Both the position numbers and the translations under genes were made by a program. From Lutimonas vermicola (GTDB lineage Bacteria; Bacteroidota; Bacteroidia; Flavobacteriales; Flavobacteriaceae): a stretch of 64,000 bases of DNA. Positions 35,631 to 43,769 of this stretch are shown piece after piece. The DNA lies in NCBI RefSeq assembly GCF_038433205.1, contig NZ_JBCDNA010000001.1, positions 1,178,001-1,242,000 of the forward strand. The letters are read 5' to 3'. The notes below the pieces were generated by a model that saw only the letters and a program-made list of their open reading frames with translations, was not told the DNA's origin and did no database searches. Positions within the stretch are counted from its first letter, which is position 1. Every line of letters starts with the position of its first letter.

Positions 35631-36524
35631 TTGAAAAAAAGTATCGTATTAATTAGTGTGTTATTATCGGGGTTCCTGGTTTGGTACTTGTTTATAAAAC
35701 CTTATGACTATTTGGTAACCTTCAAAGCCAAGACCATTCCCGGAGTCATTAATCAAAGCCTTAAATTGTGGAATACTTCACTCGAAGGAGCCAAAATTGA
35801 GAGTACAGAGGATATCTCAGTGCTTAAACAAACCGTTCCTTACCGTGATTCGACATTTTTATATCAGTATAAAATTAAACCCATTAGTGATTCAACATCG
35901 ATCGTTAAAGTTTATGTTACTGATCTAGACCACAGTTTTATGAACAAGCTAAGCCACCCATTTTCGCATACAGATTTTGAAAAAAGGGTTAAAAACAGCA
36001 TGGTTGAGTTCTCTGATAAATTAAATGAGCATATTTCAAGGTTTACAGTAAAAGTTGAAGGTGAATCTGAAATTAAAGAAACGTATTGCGCTTATATCAG
36101 TATAGAATGCCGGCAGATAGAAAAAGCCCTGGGCATGATGAAAAACTTTACCTTATTAAGCGGCACTTTACTTGCCAACAATATAGAATTGAACGGGAGA
36201 CCCTTTATTTCTGTTAATAACTGGGACATGAAGAATGATCGTATTCAATACGATTTTTGTTATCCTGTGAAAAACAATGATTCATCCTTTCAACATCCAA
36301 AGATTGCTTTCAAAAAAATCAACAGAAAAAAAGCCCTGAAGGCTATTTATAACGGAAACTATATCACGTCAGACCGAGCCTGGTATGCCTTGTTGGACTA
36401 TGCAAACAAAAACAATATCAAACTTGAACAAAAACCATTTGAGGTGTTTCAAAATAATCCGAATATGGGAGGCGATGAACTTCTGTGGACCACTGAAGTA
36501 TATTTGCCAATCATCGAAAATTGA
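35631..36524 (+). CDS. Membrane-anchored protein with GyrI-like effector-binding domain
   Basis: About 297 residues. An N-terminal membrane anchor (KKSIVLISVLLSGFLVWYLFI) is followed by a region starting YDYLVTFKAKTIPGVINQSLKLW, which resembles the start of an SRPBCC/polyketide-cyclase fold (residues about 28-150). The C-terminal third (YNGNYITSDRAWYALLDYANKNNIKLEQKPFEVF...ELLWTTEVYLPI) fits the GyrI-like/AraC effector-binding family, which binds small hydrophobic ligands. The TTG at 35631 is chosen, since it opens the membrane segment 10 bp after the previous stop, while the longer frame would overlap the haloperoxidase gene by 59 bp. Last gene of the VCBS operon before a strong terminator. 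A ligand-binding or sensing role is inferred. Confidence 0.78.
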   Translation: MKKSIVLISVLLSGFLVWYLFIKPYDYLVTFKAKTIPGVINQSLKLWNTSLEGAKIESTEDISVLKQTVPYRDSTFLYQYKIKPISDSTSIVKVYVTDLDHSFMNKLSHPFSHTDFEKRVKNSMVEFSDKLNEHISRFTVKVEGESEIKETYCAYISIECRQIEKALGMMKNFTLLSGTLLANNIELNGRPFISVNNWDMKNDRIQYDFCYPVKNNDSSFQHPKIAFKKINRKKALKAIYNGNYITSDRAWYALLDYANKNNIKLEQKPFEVFQNNPNMGGDELLWTTEVYLPIIEN

Positions 36525-36560
36525 TTATAGGTTTTAAGAATTAAAAAAACTGTTTCAAAC

Positions 36561-36595
36561 AAAAAAGCCTCTGCACATGTGCAGAGGCTTTTTTG
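36561..36595. terminator. Bidirectional terminator at convergent gene ends
   Basis: A long palindromic stem (arms AAAAAGCCTCTGCAC and GTGCAGAGGCTTTTT) with A and T runs on its flanks. It lies between the stop of the GyrI-like gene (36524, plus) and the stop of the PA14-DUF1080 gene (36612, minus), so it serves both. Confidence 0.93.
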
Positions 36596-36611
36596 TTTAA
36601 GGAAATAAAGT

Positions 36612-37901
36612 TTATAACTCCTTTATCTTTATATTTTTATAATGCACTTCATTATCATGATCCTGGAAACCAATTTTACCAGGCCCAGGACTGGCAAAAT
36701 CCTCCAATTCTGAAAATTTACTTTTGGATATCATGTCATTCCATTCTTCAGAATTTATATCATAACTTACTACCTTGGTACCATTGAGCCAATGCTCTAT
36801 TTTACCTTCCTTCTTAATGATTCGTACTTTATTCCACTCACCAAAAGGTTTTACACGCACGGGGTCAGCAGCTATTAAATCATAAAGATCTCCAGCTCTA
36901 TGCTTGTAAATAAGTCCATCTCTGTGACCTTCATTATCCATAACCTGCATTTCCGGGCTTGTCTTCCAAATTTCATCATATTTTGGATCTTCTTTTACAG
37001 TGTAAAACAATCCGTTATTTCCTGCTTTTGATATTTTCCATTCCAGATTGAGCTCAAAGTTTTCATACGACTCATCAGAAACAATGTCTTCACCACCATC
37101 TTGTACTTTATCCACAGGTCCTATTTCAACCTTTCTTCCTGCGACATAAAACTCAAACCTTTCTCTGCCTTCAAAAACCAAAGCCCCATTTTCGGCCTTC
37201 CACTTTCTTCCGATGGTACCAGGTTTGTTATATGTATGCCATCCATTAGTTGTTTTCCCGTCAAATAATAATTTCCATCCTTCCTTAATCTCATCGTCCG
37301 ACAGGCTATTGTCCGCCTGGCGGGCAACTGTCGTTGATTCTTCTTCCCCTTCCCAAGGATGCACCGTCAGCGCATCTAAATTATTGAAAACATTATCAGG
37401 AACCACTTCAAAATTCTCTCCATCTTTTGACCATTCCAGAACAAGATAAGGATCCATGTTTCCGGGAAAATACTCAAACTCAAAAATGGTTGGGCCTGAA
37501 TCAAGATACATTTTACCTTCATTGACCTGTTTCTTGTCTGTATCCTCTACCTTAACAATTTCCTTGTTATTTAATCTCATTAAAATCTTACCAGCACTGT
37601 TAAGCCTGAAATAGTAAGTTCCTTTTTCCTCTATATCGAGACTTCCCATCCCATAAGCATAAAAATTTTGTTTGTCGCCCCAAAACTGATCAGGGTCTGT
37701 CAAGTTTAAATTTCTAAGCAATCGGGTCTCCTTTAAAATGTTTTTATCCACATCATCCGGAATCATTGTGTTATTCACATCAATAAAAATAGCCTCATAA
37801 ATACCCTGGGGTTTGTCTACAGTTACCAAGTCCTGTTTCTTTTCATTTTTACAGGCAACAATTGATACAATAATCGCAAGCAGCATAAATATCTTATTCA
37901 T
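36612..37901 (-). CDS. Lipoprotein with PA14-like and DUF1080 (3-keto-disaccharide hydrolase family) domains
   Basis: 429 residues with lipobox VSIVACKN. The region at about residues 35-170 looks like a PA14-type carbohydrate-binding domain (GSLDIEEKGTYYFRLNSAGKILMRLNNKEI...TIFEFEYFPGNMDPYLVLEWS). From about residue 205 follows a full DUF1080 domain: GWKLLFDGKTTNGWHTYN, NFELNLEWKISKAGNNGLFYTV, SPEMQVMDNEGH, GEWNKVRIIKKEGKIEHWLNG and KIGFQDHDNEVHYKNIKIKEL. Pfam names this family 3-keto-disaccharide hydrolase, acting on glycosides oxidised at C3. It is the last gene of the minus-strand cluster, 48 bp after another DUF1080 gene. Outer-membrane or periplasmic location is inferred from the lipobox. 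Confidence 0.85.
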   Translation of the reverse strand: MNKIFMLLAIIVSIVACKNEKKQDLVTVDKPQGIYEAIFIDVNNTMIPDDVDKNILKETRLLRNLNLTDPDQFWGDKQNFYAYGMGSLDIEEKGTYYFRLNSAGKILMRLNNKEIVKVEDTDKKQVNEGKMYLDSGPTIFEFEYFPGNMDPYLVLEWSKDGENFEVVPDNVFNNLDALTVHPWEGEEESTTVARQADNSLSDDEIKEGWKLLFDGKTTNGWHTYNKPGTIGRKWKAENGALVFEGRERFEFYVAGRKVEIGPVDKVQDGGEDIVSDESYENFELNLEWKISKAGNNGLFYTVKEDPKYDEIWKTSPEMQVMDNEGHRDGLIYKHRAGDLYDLIAADPVRVKPFGEWNKVRIIKKEGKIEHWLNGTKVVSYDINSEEWNDMISKSKFSELEDFASPGPGKIGFQDHDNEVHYKNIKIKEL

Positions 37902-37949
37902 AAATGAATTTTAGTTGTTATTAATTTTCTTAAGTTTCAAAAGAAAAGA

Positions 37950-38753
37950 TTACATTTCTTTAACCTTGATACTTCTGAACCAAACATCATCTCCATGATC
38001 CTGAAGCCCAATCAATCCTTTTTTAGCAACGTTTGCCCAATCAGGATTATACTCTGGGAATTTACTGTTTTTGATCATTTCATTCCATTCAGGTGTCCAT
38101 AAATGATACTCTACAACCTGTTCACCGTTTTGTCTGTGAATAACAGTTCCCTTATAAACAAGAATTTCCACACTATTCCATTCCCCTGCCGGTTTAGTGT
38201 TCTGTGGTTTGGCCGGTATAAGATCATACAACGATCCTGCCTTATGATTTCCATCTTTCCCTAACTCGGCGTCAATGTGTCTCTCATTATCCAGTACCTG
38301 CATTTCTGGAGCTGTTCTCCAAATTTTATCCTTTCCTTCCTGCGCCAGATAAAAAATACCTGAATTTCCTCCCTCTCCAATTTTCCACTCAAGCTTTAGC
38401 TTAAAATTCTCAAAGGGTTTATCATAAACTATATCCCCTCCGTTTTCTGCCCCGGCTTCTCCCCGACCGGATGCAACACAATATAGGGTACCATCCACAA
38501 TTTTCCAGTTTTCCGGAAACGTTTCTTGGTTATAACCTCTCCAACCCGTTGACGATGTTCCGTCAAACAGTAACATCCAACCATCTGCTTTCTCTGCCTC
38601 TGTTAGGGTATTAGGAGCAGCTACTTCAACAACTTCCACAACTTCTTCAACAACTTCTTCTGCAGGTGCTTCCTTTTTGGCACCTCCTCCGCAACTCACC
38701 ATAAATGCAGTTGTTGCGATTCCAATGGCAATTACAAAAATTCTTTTTTTCAT
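37950..38753 (-). CDS. DUF1080 (3-keto-disaccharide hydrolase family) lipoprotein
   Basis: 267 residues. The signal peptide ends in FMVSCGGG, and a short acidic Val/Glu linker (residues about 28-48) leads to a single DUF1080 domain: GWMLLFDGTSSTGWRGYN, LKLEWKIGEGGNSGIFYLAQ, APEMQVLDNERH, GEWNSVEILVYKGTVIHRQNGEQVVEY and GLIGLQDHGDDVWFRSIKVKEM. The fold is a concanavalin-like jelly roll. It is 122 bp downstream of the Tat-exported oxidoreductase gene and 48 bp upstream of the PA14-DUF1080 gene. It probably cleaves or rearranges the 3-keto product of the oxidoreductase, which is a pathway inference. Confidence 0.88.
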   Translation of the reverse strand: MKKRIFVIAIGIATTAFMVSCGGGAKKEAPAEEVVEEVVEVVEVAAPNTLTEAEKADGWMLLFDGTSSTGWRGYNQETFPENWKIVDGTLYCVASGRGEAGAENGGDIVYDKPFENFKLKLEWKIGEGGNSGIFYLAQEGKDKIWRTAPEMQVLDNERHIDAELGKDGNHKAGSLYDLIPAKPQNTKPAGEWNSVEILVYKGTVIHRQNGEQVVEYHLWTPEWNEMIKNSKFPEYNPDWANVAKKGLIGLQDHGDDVWFRSIKVKEM

Positions 38754-38875
38754 TTTATTTGAATTTTATTCGTTTTTAAGTTAATTATTAATCTTATTGT
38801 AAAATACTGAACCTTAAATTTTTGAAGTTAATTCTTCAAAACTAAAGCTCAGTATTTCATGCTGTATAACATTTA

Positions 38876-40387
38876 TTATTTAGGCATTGGTGGTAATTCC
38901 CAGCCATCTCTATACGTATGCTTAACCAATTCCTCAGCATAGGCACGTGCATTCATTGGGTCGGTATAATCCTTTTTAAAGGTTGGATGCCCTTCATGAA
39001 TTTCAAATCCATCTTTGATGATATTTGTGATCTTTTCATCGGCTCCAATATTGGTAAACTTCATGTTTTCACCATCCCATTCAAGCGTCTTGTTGAGATC
39101 CTGAAGACGAACAGCCAACACACCCATAACCACCATTTCATTAAACGGACCTGCCTCAGCAAAATCTGAAGTACAGGGTTTTCTGTTTTCCGGGCTTTCT
39201 TTACAAGCTCTAACCCAGTCCATTTCATGTGCACCTTTGTTCCAGGCCAATCCTGTTTCTTCTTCCACGCGTCGTTCTGTTTTTGCAGGAGTCACTTTTT
39301 TACCTGATAACAATTCCGGCTCGACACCGTAACAGCCTGTATGAAGAATATCTTTTGTACCATAGAAGTAAGTACCTCCACCGCTTTTATTTGGATTCTT
39401 ACCTGCTGGCCAGTTATCCGGTAATTCAGGTTTAATTCCACCGTCATACCAATGAACATCTACCTCAGGTAATTTTATCTTACCAACGCTTCCTCTGTCA
39501 GGGAAGGTTAATTTGGCTGCCTGAGCCACAGGAGCAGAATCGTTCAGCAATAAAGACGAACTCGCCTGAACCTTTGTAGGATAACCTAATTTTAAACCTT
39601 CAAATACAGGGTGAAGTATATGACAAGCCATATCTCCTAAAGCTCCAGTACCGTAATCCCACCAACCTCTCCAGTTCCATGGATGGTAAACCTCATTAAA
39701 CGGACGCATTTTTGCAGGCCCTGTAAACAAATCCCAATTCAAAGTGTCAGGAATCGGATCTACAGTTTCAGGTGTGTTTAATCCCTGAGGCCAGATTGGG
39801 CGGTCAGTAAAAGATTCTACTTTTACGACGTCTCCCAAAGCACCACTCCACAAAATTTCACAAGTCTCAGCAACACCGGCACCTGAAGCACCTTGATTAC
39901 CCATTTGAGTCGCCACTTTGTGAGTTGCAGCCAGTTTGGTCAATAATCTTGATTCATAAACAGAATGTGTCAAAGGTTTTTGAAGGTATACGTGTTTTCC
40001 CATGGTCATGGCATGGGCAGCTGTGATGGCATGTGTATGGTCTGCTGTTGCAATGACTACTGCATCAAACTGATCTTCCATTTCTTCATACATCTTACGC
40101 CAATCCCAGTACTTTTTAGCTTTTGGAAATTCATCGAAGGCACCTTTGGCATACTTCCAGTCAACATCGCATAAGCCCACAATGTTTTGTGATGTTAAAT
40201 TCCTGAGGTTTGCTAATCCCATACCCCCAACACCAACGCCGACAATATTTAATTTATCACTTGGTGCCATATGACCTAATCCACTTACAGCGAACGAGGG
40301 CACAATGGTAAAAGCCGCACTTGCGGCAAGGGTCCGGTTTACAAAATCCCTTCTGGAAATTGAACTCTTTTTATCATTCTTACTCAT
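38876..40387 (-). CDS. Gfo/Idh/MocA-family oxidoreductase with Tat signal
   Basis: 503 residues. The N terminus has a twin-arginine motif (SRRDFVNRT) followed by a hydrophobic stretch, so the folded enzyme, with cofactor bound, is exported. The Rossmann domain begins LNIVGVGVGGMGLANLRNL, and AVVIATADHTHAITAAHAMTMGKHVYLQKPLTHSVYESRLL holds the conserved KP of the family's EKP motif, here QKP. The C-terminal substrate domain includes the histidine-rich WWDYGTGALGDMACHILHPVFEGL. Such enzymes oxidise or reduce sugar hydroxyls, and long Tat-type members often sit beside DUF1080 genes. It is first of a three-gene set with two DUF1080 genes. The spacer upstream (40388-40667) shows no clear operator. 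Confidence 0.9.
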   Translation of the reverse strand: MSKNDKKSSISRRDFVNRTLAASAAFTIVPSFAVSGLGHMAPSDKLNIVGVGVGGMGLANLRNLTSQNIVGLCDVDWKYAKGAFDEFPKAKKYWDWRKMYEEMEDQFDAVVIATADHTHAITAAHAMTMGKHVYLQKPLTHSVYESRLLTKLAATHKVATQMGNQGASGAGVAETCEILWSGALGDVVKVESFTDRPIWPQGLNTPETVDPIPDTLNWDLFTGPAKMRPFNEVYHPWNWRGWWDYGTGALGDMACHILHPVFEGLKLGYPTKVQASSSLLLNDSAPVAQAAKLTFPDRGSVGKIKLPEVDVHWYDGGIKPELPDNWPAGKNPNKSGGGTYFYGTKDILHTGCYGVEPELLSGKKVTPAKTERRVEEETGLAWNKGAHEMDWVRACKESPENRKPCTSDFAEAGPFNEMVVMGVLAVRLQDLNKTLEWDGENMKFTNIGADEKITNIIKDGFEIHEGHPTFKKDYTDPMNARAYAEELVKHTYRDGWELPPMPK

Positions 40388-40667
40388 AATATTATAAAAC
40401 TTAATTAATTAGAAAAAATCGGTGATCTATATGTGTTTATTTTAAATTCTGATTTATGCTCAGGCGAAATTTAATGAAAACCTCCTGAAAAAATATCATC
40501 CTCATACCAACTATCTGATCCTTAAGGTGACATTATCTTGTTTTTTTTATCGCAAAAGGTAAATATACTAACTTATACTTAAAAATCTTTGATTCTGAAT
40601 TAGAAATATGCCCCTTTAGCAGCCAGTATTCTTCCCTTTCACATGGCGCCATCGACACAAGAGAATA

Positions 40668-41402
40668 TTATTCCAACTCCCTGATCTTTATATTTCTGAA
40701 CCAAACCCCATGAGCGTGATCCTGAAGCCCGATATGACCCTTTCTCTGAGTTCCAAAATTCTCCCAGCCTTTAAATTTCGAATCATTGACAAGTGCCTCC
40801 CAAGCCTCACCGTTTACCGGATATGATACAATCTCCTTCCCATTAAGACTTACACTTCCTTTATTGTTCTTATGATCAATACGAATCAAGAAATGATTCC
40901 ATTCGCCTGCCTTATGCATCAGATCCTTTTCGGGCCCTGTGATGCCAAAAATCGCCCCTGACATTTGCTTCTTATCGTTAAATTCAGGAATATTGGTATA
41001 ATCTCTTATCTGAATTTCGGGAGCCGTCATATAGGGAACTACGTATTTCTCATCTTCAAGTATGCCGTAAAAAACACCACTGTTACCATCTACAGAGATT
41101 TTCCATTCCAGGGAAAGTTCAAAATCTCCATATTGTTTATCTGTAATCAGGTTGTTCATACCCTGATTCTGGTCCGGATCGGGAAGGTAGTACATGACCC
41201 CGTCCTTAATCTTCCACTGATCTGAAATCGTATCTGTTAAATAGGTATGCCAGCCGTCAAAGCTTTTGCCGTCAAAGAGATGGGTCCATGCATCTTCGGT
41301 AACAACCTCTGTACGTTGTTCGATTCCTTCAGAAGCCTTGTCCTTTTGTTTACACCCCCAGACCAGCGCAATGACTGACATTAGAATTATATATTTTCTC
41401 AT
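40668..41402 (-). CDS. DUF1080 (3-keto-disaccharide hydrolase family) lipoprotein
   Basis: 244 residues starting at the ATG 41400-41402, which opens a lipoprotein signal (MRKYIILMSVIALVWGCKQ). The 24 residues upstream in frame overlap the previous gene and are ignored. The DUF1080 domain has WTHLFDGKSFDGWHTYL, DFELSLEWKISVDGNSGVFYGI, APEIQIRDY, GEWNHFLIRID and KGHIGLQDHAHGVWFRNIKIRELE. It follows the cytoplasmic-type oxidoreductase gene by 22 bp and is the third gene of a set that begins with the isomerase-like lipoprotein. It differs enough from the other copies to suggest separate substrates or steps rather than a recent duplication. Confidence 0.88.
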   Translation of the reverse strand: MRKYIILMSVIALVWGCKQKDKASEGIEQRTEVVTEDAWTHLFDGKSFDGWHTYLTDTISDQWKIKDGVMYYLPDPDQNQGMNNLITDKQYGDFELSLEWKISVDGNSGVFYGILEDEKYVVPYMTAPEIQIRDYTNIPEFNDKKQMSGAIFGITGPEKDLMHKAGEWNHFLIRIDHKNNKGSVSLNGKEIVSYPVNGEAWEALVNDSKFKGWENFGTQRKGHIGLQDHAHGVWFRNIKIRELE

Positions 41403-41424
41403 GCTGATGTGTTCATTTATTCGA

Positions 41425-42567
41425 TCATAACTTATCCAAAGTTTTCCAAACATTCCCTTCTGCATTCGATGCAACGGTTTGTTCTATAAAATTCATTCCC
41501 CTTATTCCATCGGTTATGGTTGGAAATTCTCCCGGGTCATAGGGCTCGCACTTGATGGCTTTTGCAACCCCTTTATAGATATTACCCATCGCGTCAAATA
41601 TTCCTTCAGGATGTCCGGGAGGTAATTTTGTTCCCCCCAATGACAAGTCACTGTTGTAAGCATGTCCCGGTTTAAGTATCCTTAATGGCTGCCCGTCTTC
41701 CAACAGAAACAGATAATTAGGATTTTCCTGTTCCCATTTTACACCGGCTTTTTCGCCGTATATTTTTACTATAAAACTATTTTCTTCACCCGTGGCAATC
41801 TGACTGGCCCTGATGACACCCTTGACTCCATTAGAACAGCGGATCAAGACAGTGCCGTCGACGTCCATTTTATTATCTTCATACAGGTAATTTAAATCTG
41901 AAAGCACCTTGCTAATATGCAAGCCTGATACAAATTCAATCATGTCAAAGGCATGGGTTCCAATATCACCAATACAGCAACTGATCCCGGACTTTTCTGG
42001 CTGTAAACGCCATGTTGCCGCTCTTTTTGCCGGATCGTGAATTACAGGATTGATCCATCCCTGATAATATTGAACATCTATTTTTTGAATCTTACCCAAT
42101 TGCCCTTCTTCGATCATTTTTCTCATTTGACGAACCATCGGATAACCGGTATAGGTATAAGTTACCGCAAATACAGAATTCGAAAGATCCTGAGTTTGCT
42201 TTAATATAAGCGCTTCCTTATATGAGGTGGTCAATGGTTTTTCACAAATAACATTAAAACCGTTTTCCAATAGTTTTTTTGCCATTGGAAAATGAAGAAA
42301 ATTAGGGGTGAGAATCGAAATCACCTGCATCCGCTTATTTTCGGGCAACCTGACCTCCTCACTCACCAATTCGTCAAAATCCTTGTAAATACGATCGGCA
42401 GGGATACCAATTTTTTTAGCGAAACCTATGTTCTCTTCCCATACTGGGTTAAAAACACCCCCTACAATCTCATACTGGTCAAACATATTTGAAGCTACCC
42501 GATGCAGCACACCGATTAGGGAGTCACCTCCACCGCCTAAAATACCCAGCCTGATTTTTACACTCAT
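41425..42567 (-). CDS. Gfo/Idh/MocA-family oxidoreductase (cytoplasmic type)
   Basis: 380 residues, no export signal. The Rossmann start is IRLGILGGGGDSLIGVLHRVA, the cofactor-site motif is VICEKPLTTSYKEALIL (canonical EKP), and the substrate domain has GISCCIGDIGTHAFDMIEFVSG with the conserved D-x-G-x-H catalytic pattern. The ATG at 42565-42567 is preferred to a TTG four codons upstream. It is probably the cytoplasmic redox counterpart of the Tat-exported enzyme in this cluster, for example reducing an imported 3-keto sugar back to the parent sugar, but direction and substrate are inferred. It lies between the isomerase-like gene (21 bp) and a DUF1080 gene (22 bp). Confidence 0.9.
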   Translation of the reverse strand: MSVKIRLGILGGGGDSLIGVLHRVASNMFDQYEIVGGVFNPVWEENIGFAKKIGIPADRIYKDFDELVSEEVRLPENKRMQVISILTPNFLHFPMAKKLLENGFNVICEKPLTTSYKEALILKQTQDLSNSVFAVTYTYTGYPMVRQMRKMIEEGQLGKIQKIDVQYYQGWINPVIHDPAKRAATWRLQPEKSGISCCIGDIGTHAFDMIEFVSGLHISKVLSDLNYLYEDNKMDVDGTVLIRCSNGVKGVIRASQIATGEENSFIVKIYGEKAGVKWEQENPNYLFLLEDGQPLRILKPGHAYNSDLSLGGTKLPPGHPEGIFDAMGNIYKGVAKAIKCEPYDPGEFPTITDGIRGMNFIEQTVASNAEGNVWKTLDKL

Positions 42568-42588
42568 ATCGCTTTTCAAGTAGATGGG

Positions 42589-43590
42589 CTATTTGAGCTT
42601 CGCAGCCGAGTCAAGTAATAATTTTTTTGTAGCATTGATCCCGTCAATTTCAGATAGATTTTCCCCTTCGTATTCTACCCCAATAAAACCTTTATAACCT
42701 GCATCTTTTACGATCTGTAACATTTTGGTATAATCGATTTTTGGCTGCTTCCCATTTTCGTCAAAGTCATAACTTTTAGCGCTCACCGCTTTTGCATAAG
42801 GCATCAACTCACCAACACCTTTATAAATATCATAAGGATCTTCACATTCTTCACTGTTGATCGACCCATACCCTTCTGTCATACAGAAATTACCAAAGTC
42901 AGGCAAGGTGCCGCAATTCGGCATATTTACCCTGGCCATTACTTCGGCTAACCATTGCCCATTGGAAGTGTATTCGCCATGATTCTCAACCAATACATTT
43001 ATTCCCTGCGTAGCTGCATAGGTCGACAAAGCTGTTAAACCTTTGACTGCAGCTTCAGCAACTTCCTCGGCAGTTCCTACGCCATGAGCATTCACCCTGA
43101 TCGAATGACAACCTAAGAATTTGGCAGCATCGACCCATTTCTTATGATTTTCTATCGTTTGAGCCTGTTCTTCTTCGTTTAATGTCGCCAGGTCCCCTTC
43201 CTCGTCTACCATGATCAAAACATTGGTTACATTATATGTTTCGCTCTTTTCCTTTAATATTTTTAGCATCATGTCCATGGCTACTTTTGGGTCTGCATCC
43301 TTTTTCAATTCATCAGTATATAACTGGCTCACATATTCAATGCCTTCAAACCCAAGTTCACTGGCTTTTTGAGCAAAATCATAAGGGCTCATTCCCTCTT
43401 CCTGAATGGCATTATGAAGCGACCATTGTGCCAAAGACAATTTAAAAAAGGGTTCCTTAACTTCTTCTACCTCCTCATTAACTACATCAGGAGTAGCTTC
43501 TTTTTGTTTGTTTCCACAACTAAAAAATGTGAACATCAAAATTGCCATCAACAGGTAAGATCCTTTTACCATTATATTTGCTTTTTTCAT
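42589..43590 (-). CDS. Lipoprotein with sugar phosphate isomerase/epimerase-like (xylose-isomerase-like) barrel
   Basis: 333 residues. The signal peptide ends in FTFFSCGNK, so this TIM barrel is predicted to work outside the cytoplasm, although most of its family (AP-endonuclease 2/xylose isomerase-like) is cytoplasmic. Barrel motifs are LSLAQWSLHNAI, LGFEGIEYVSQLY, AKFLGCHSIRVNAHG, INVLVENHGEYTSNGQWLAEVM (metal-binding Glu and His), CGTLPDFGNF and GFIGVEYEGENLSEIDGI (late Glu). It is first of a three-gene set with an oxidoreductase and a DUF1080 gene. In this context an isomerisation, elimination or hydration of 3-keto sugars is plausible, but no specific reaction can be read from the sequence. 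Confidence 0.86.
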   Translation of the reverse strand: MKKANIMVKGSYLLMAILMFTFFSCGNKQKEATPDVVNEEVEEVKEPFFKLSLAQWSLHNAIQEEGMSPYDFAQKASELGFEGIEYVSQLYTDELKKDADPKVAMDMMLKILKEKSETYNVTNVLIMVDEEGDLATLNEEEQAQTIENHKKWVDAAKFLGCHSIRVNAHGVGTAEEVAEAAVKGLTALSTYAATQGINVLVENHGEYTSNGQWLAEVMARVNMPNCGTLPDFGNFCMTEGYGSINSEECEDPYDIYKGVGELMPYAKAVSAKSYDFDENGKQPKIDYTKMLQIVKDAGYKGFIGVEYEGENLSEIDGINATKKLLLDSAAKLK

Positions 43591-43769
43591 TTTTAAAAAT
43601 TTATTGGATTTGTGAGTGTGAATGTAATGGATAATTCACTGATTAATGTGTGTTTTTATTCAGTGAAAGAAATTATACAATATGAACCCTAAACTGTTTT
43701 ATATTAACTTCTTGTATATAGGGCAAAGATGAAGATGAAACGTCTGTATCATAAATTTTCAACTAAATA

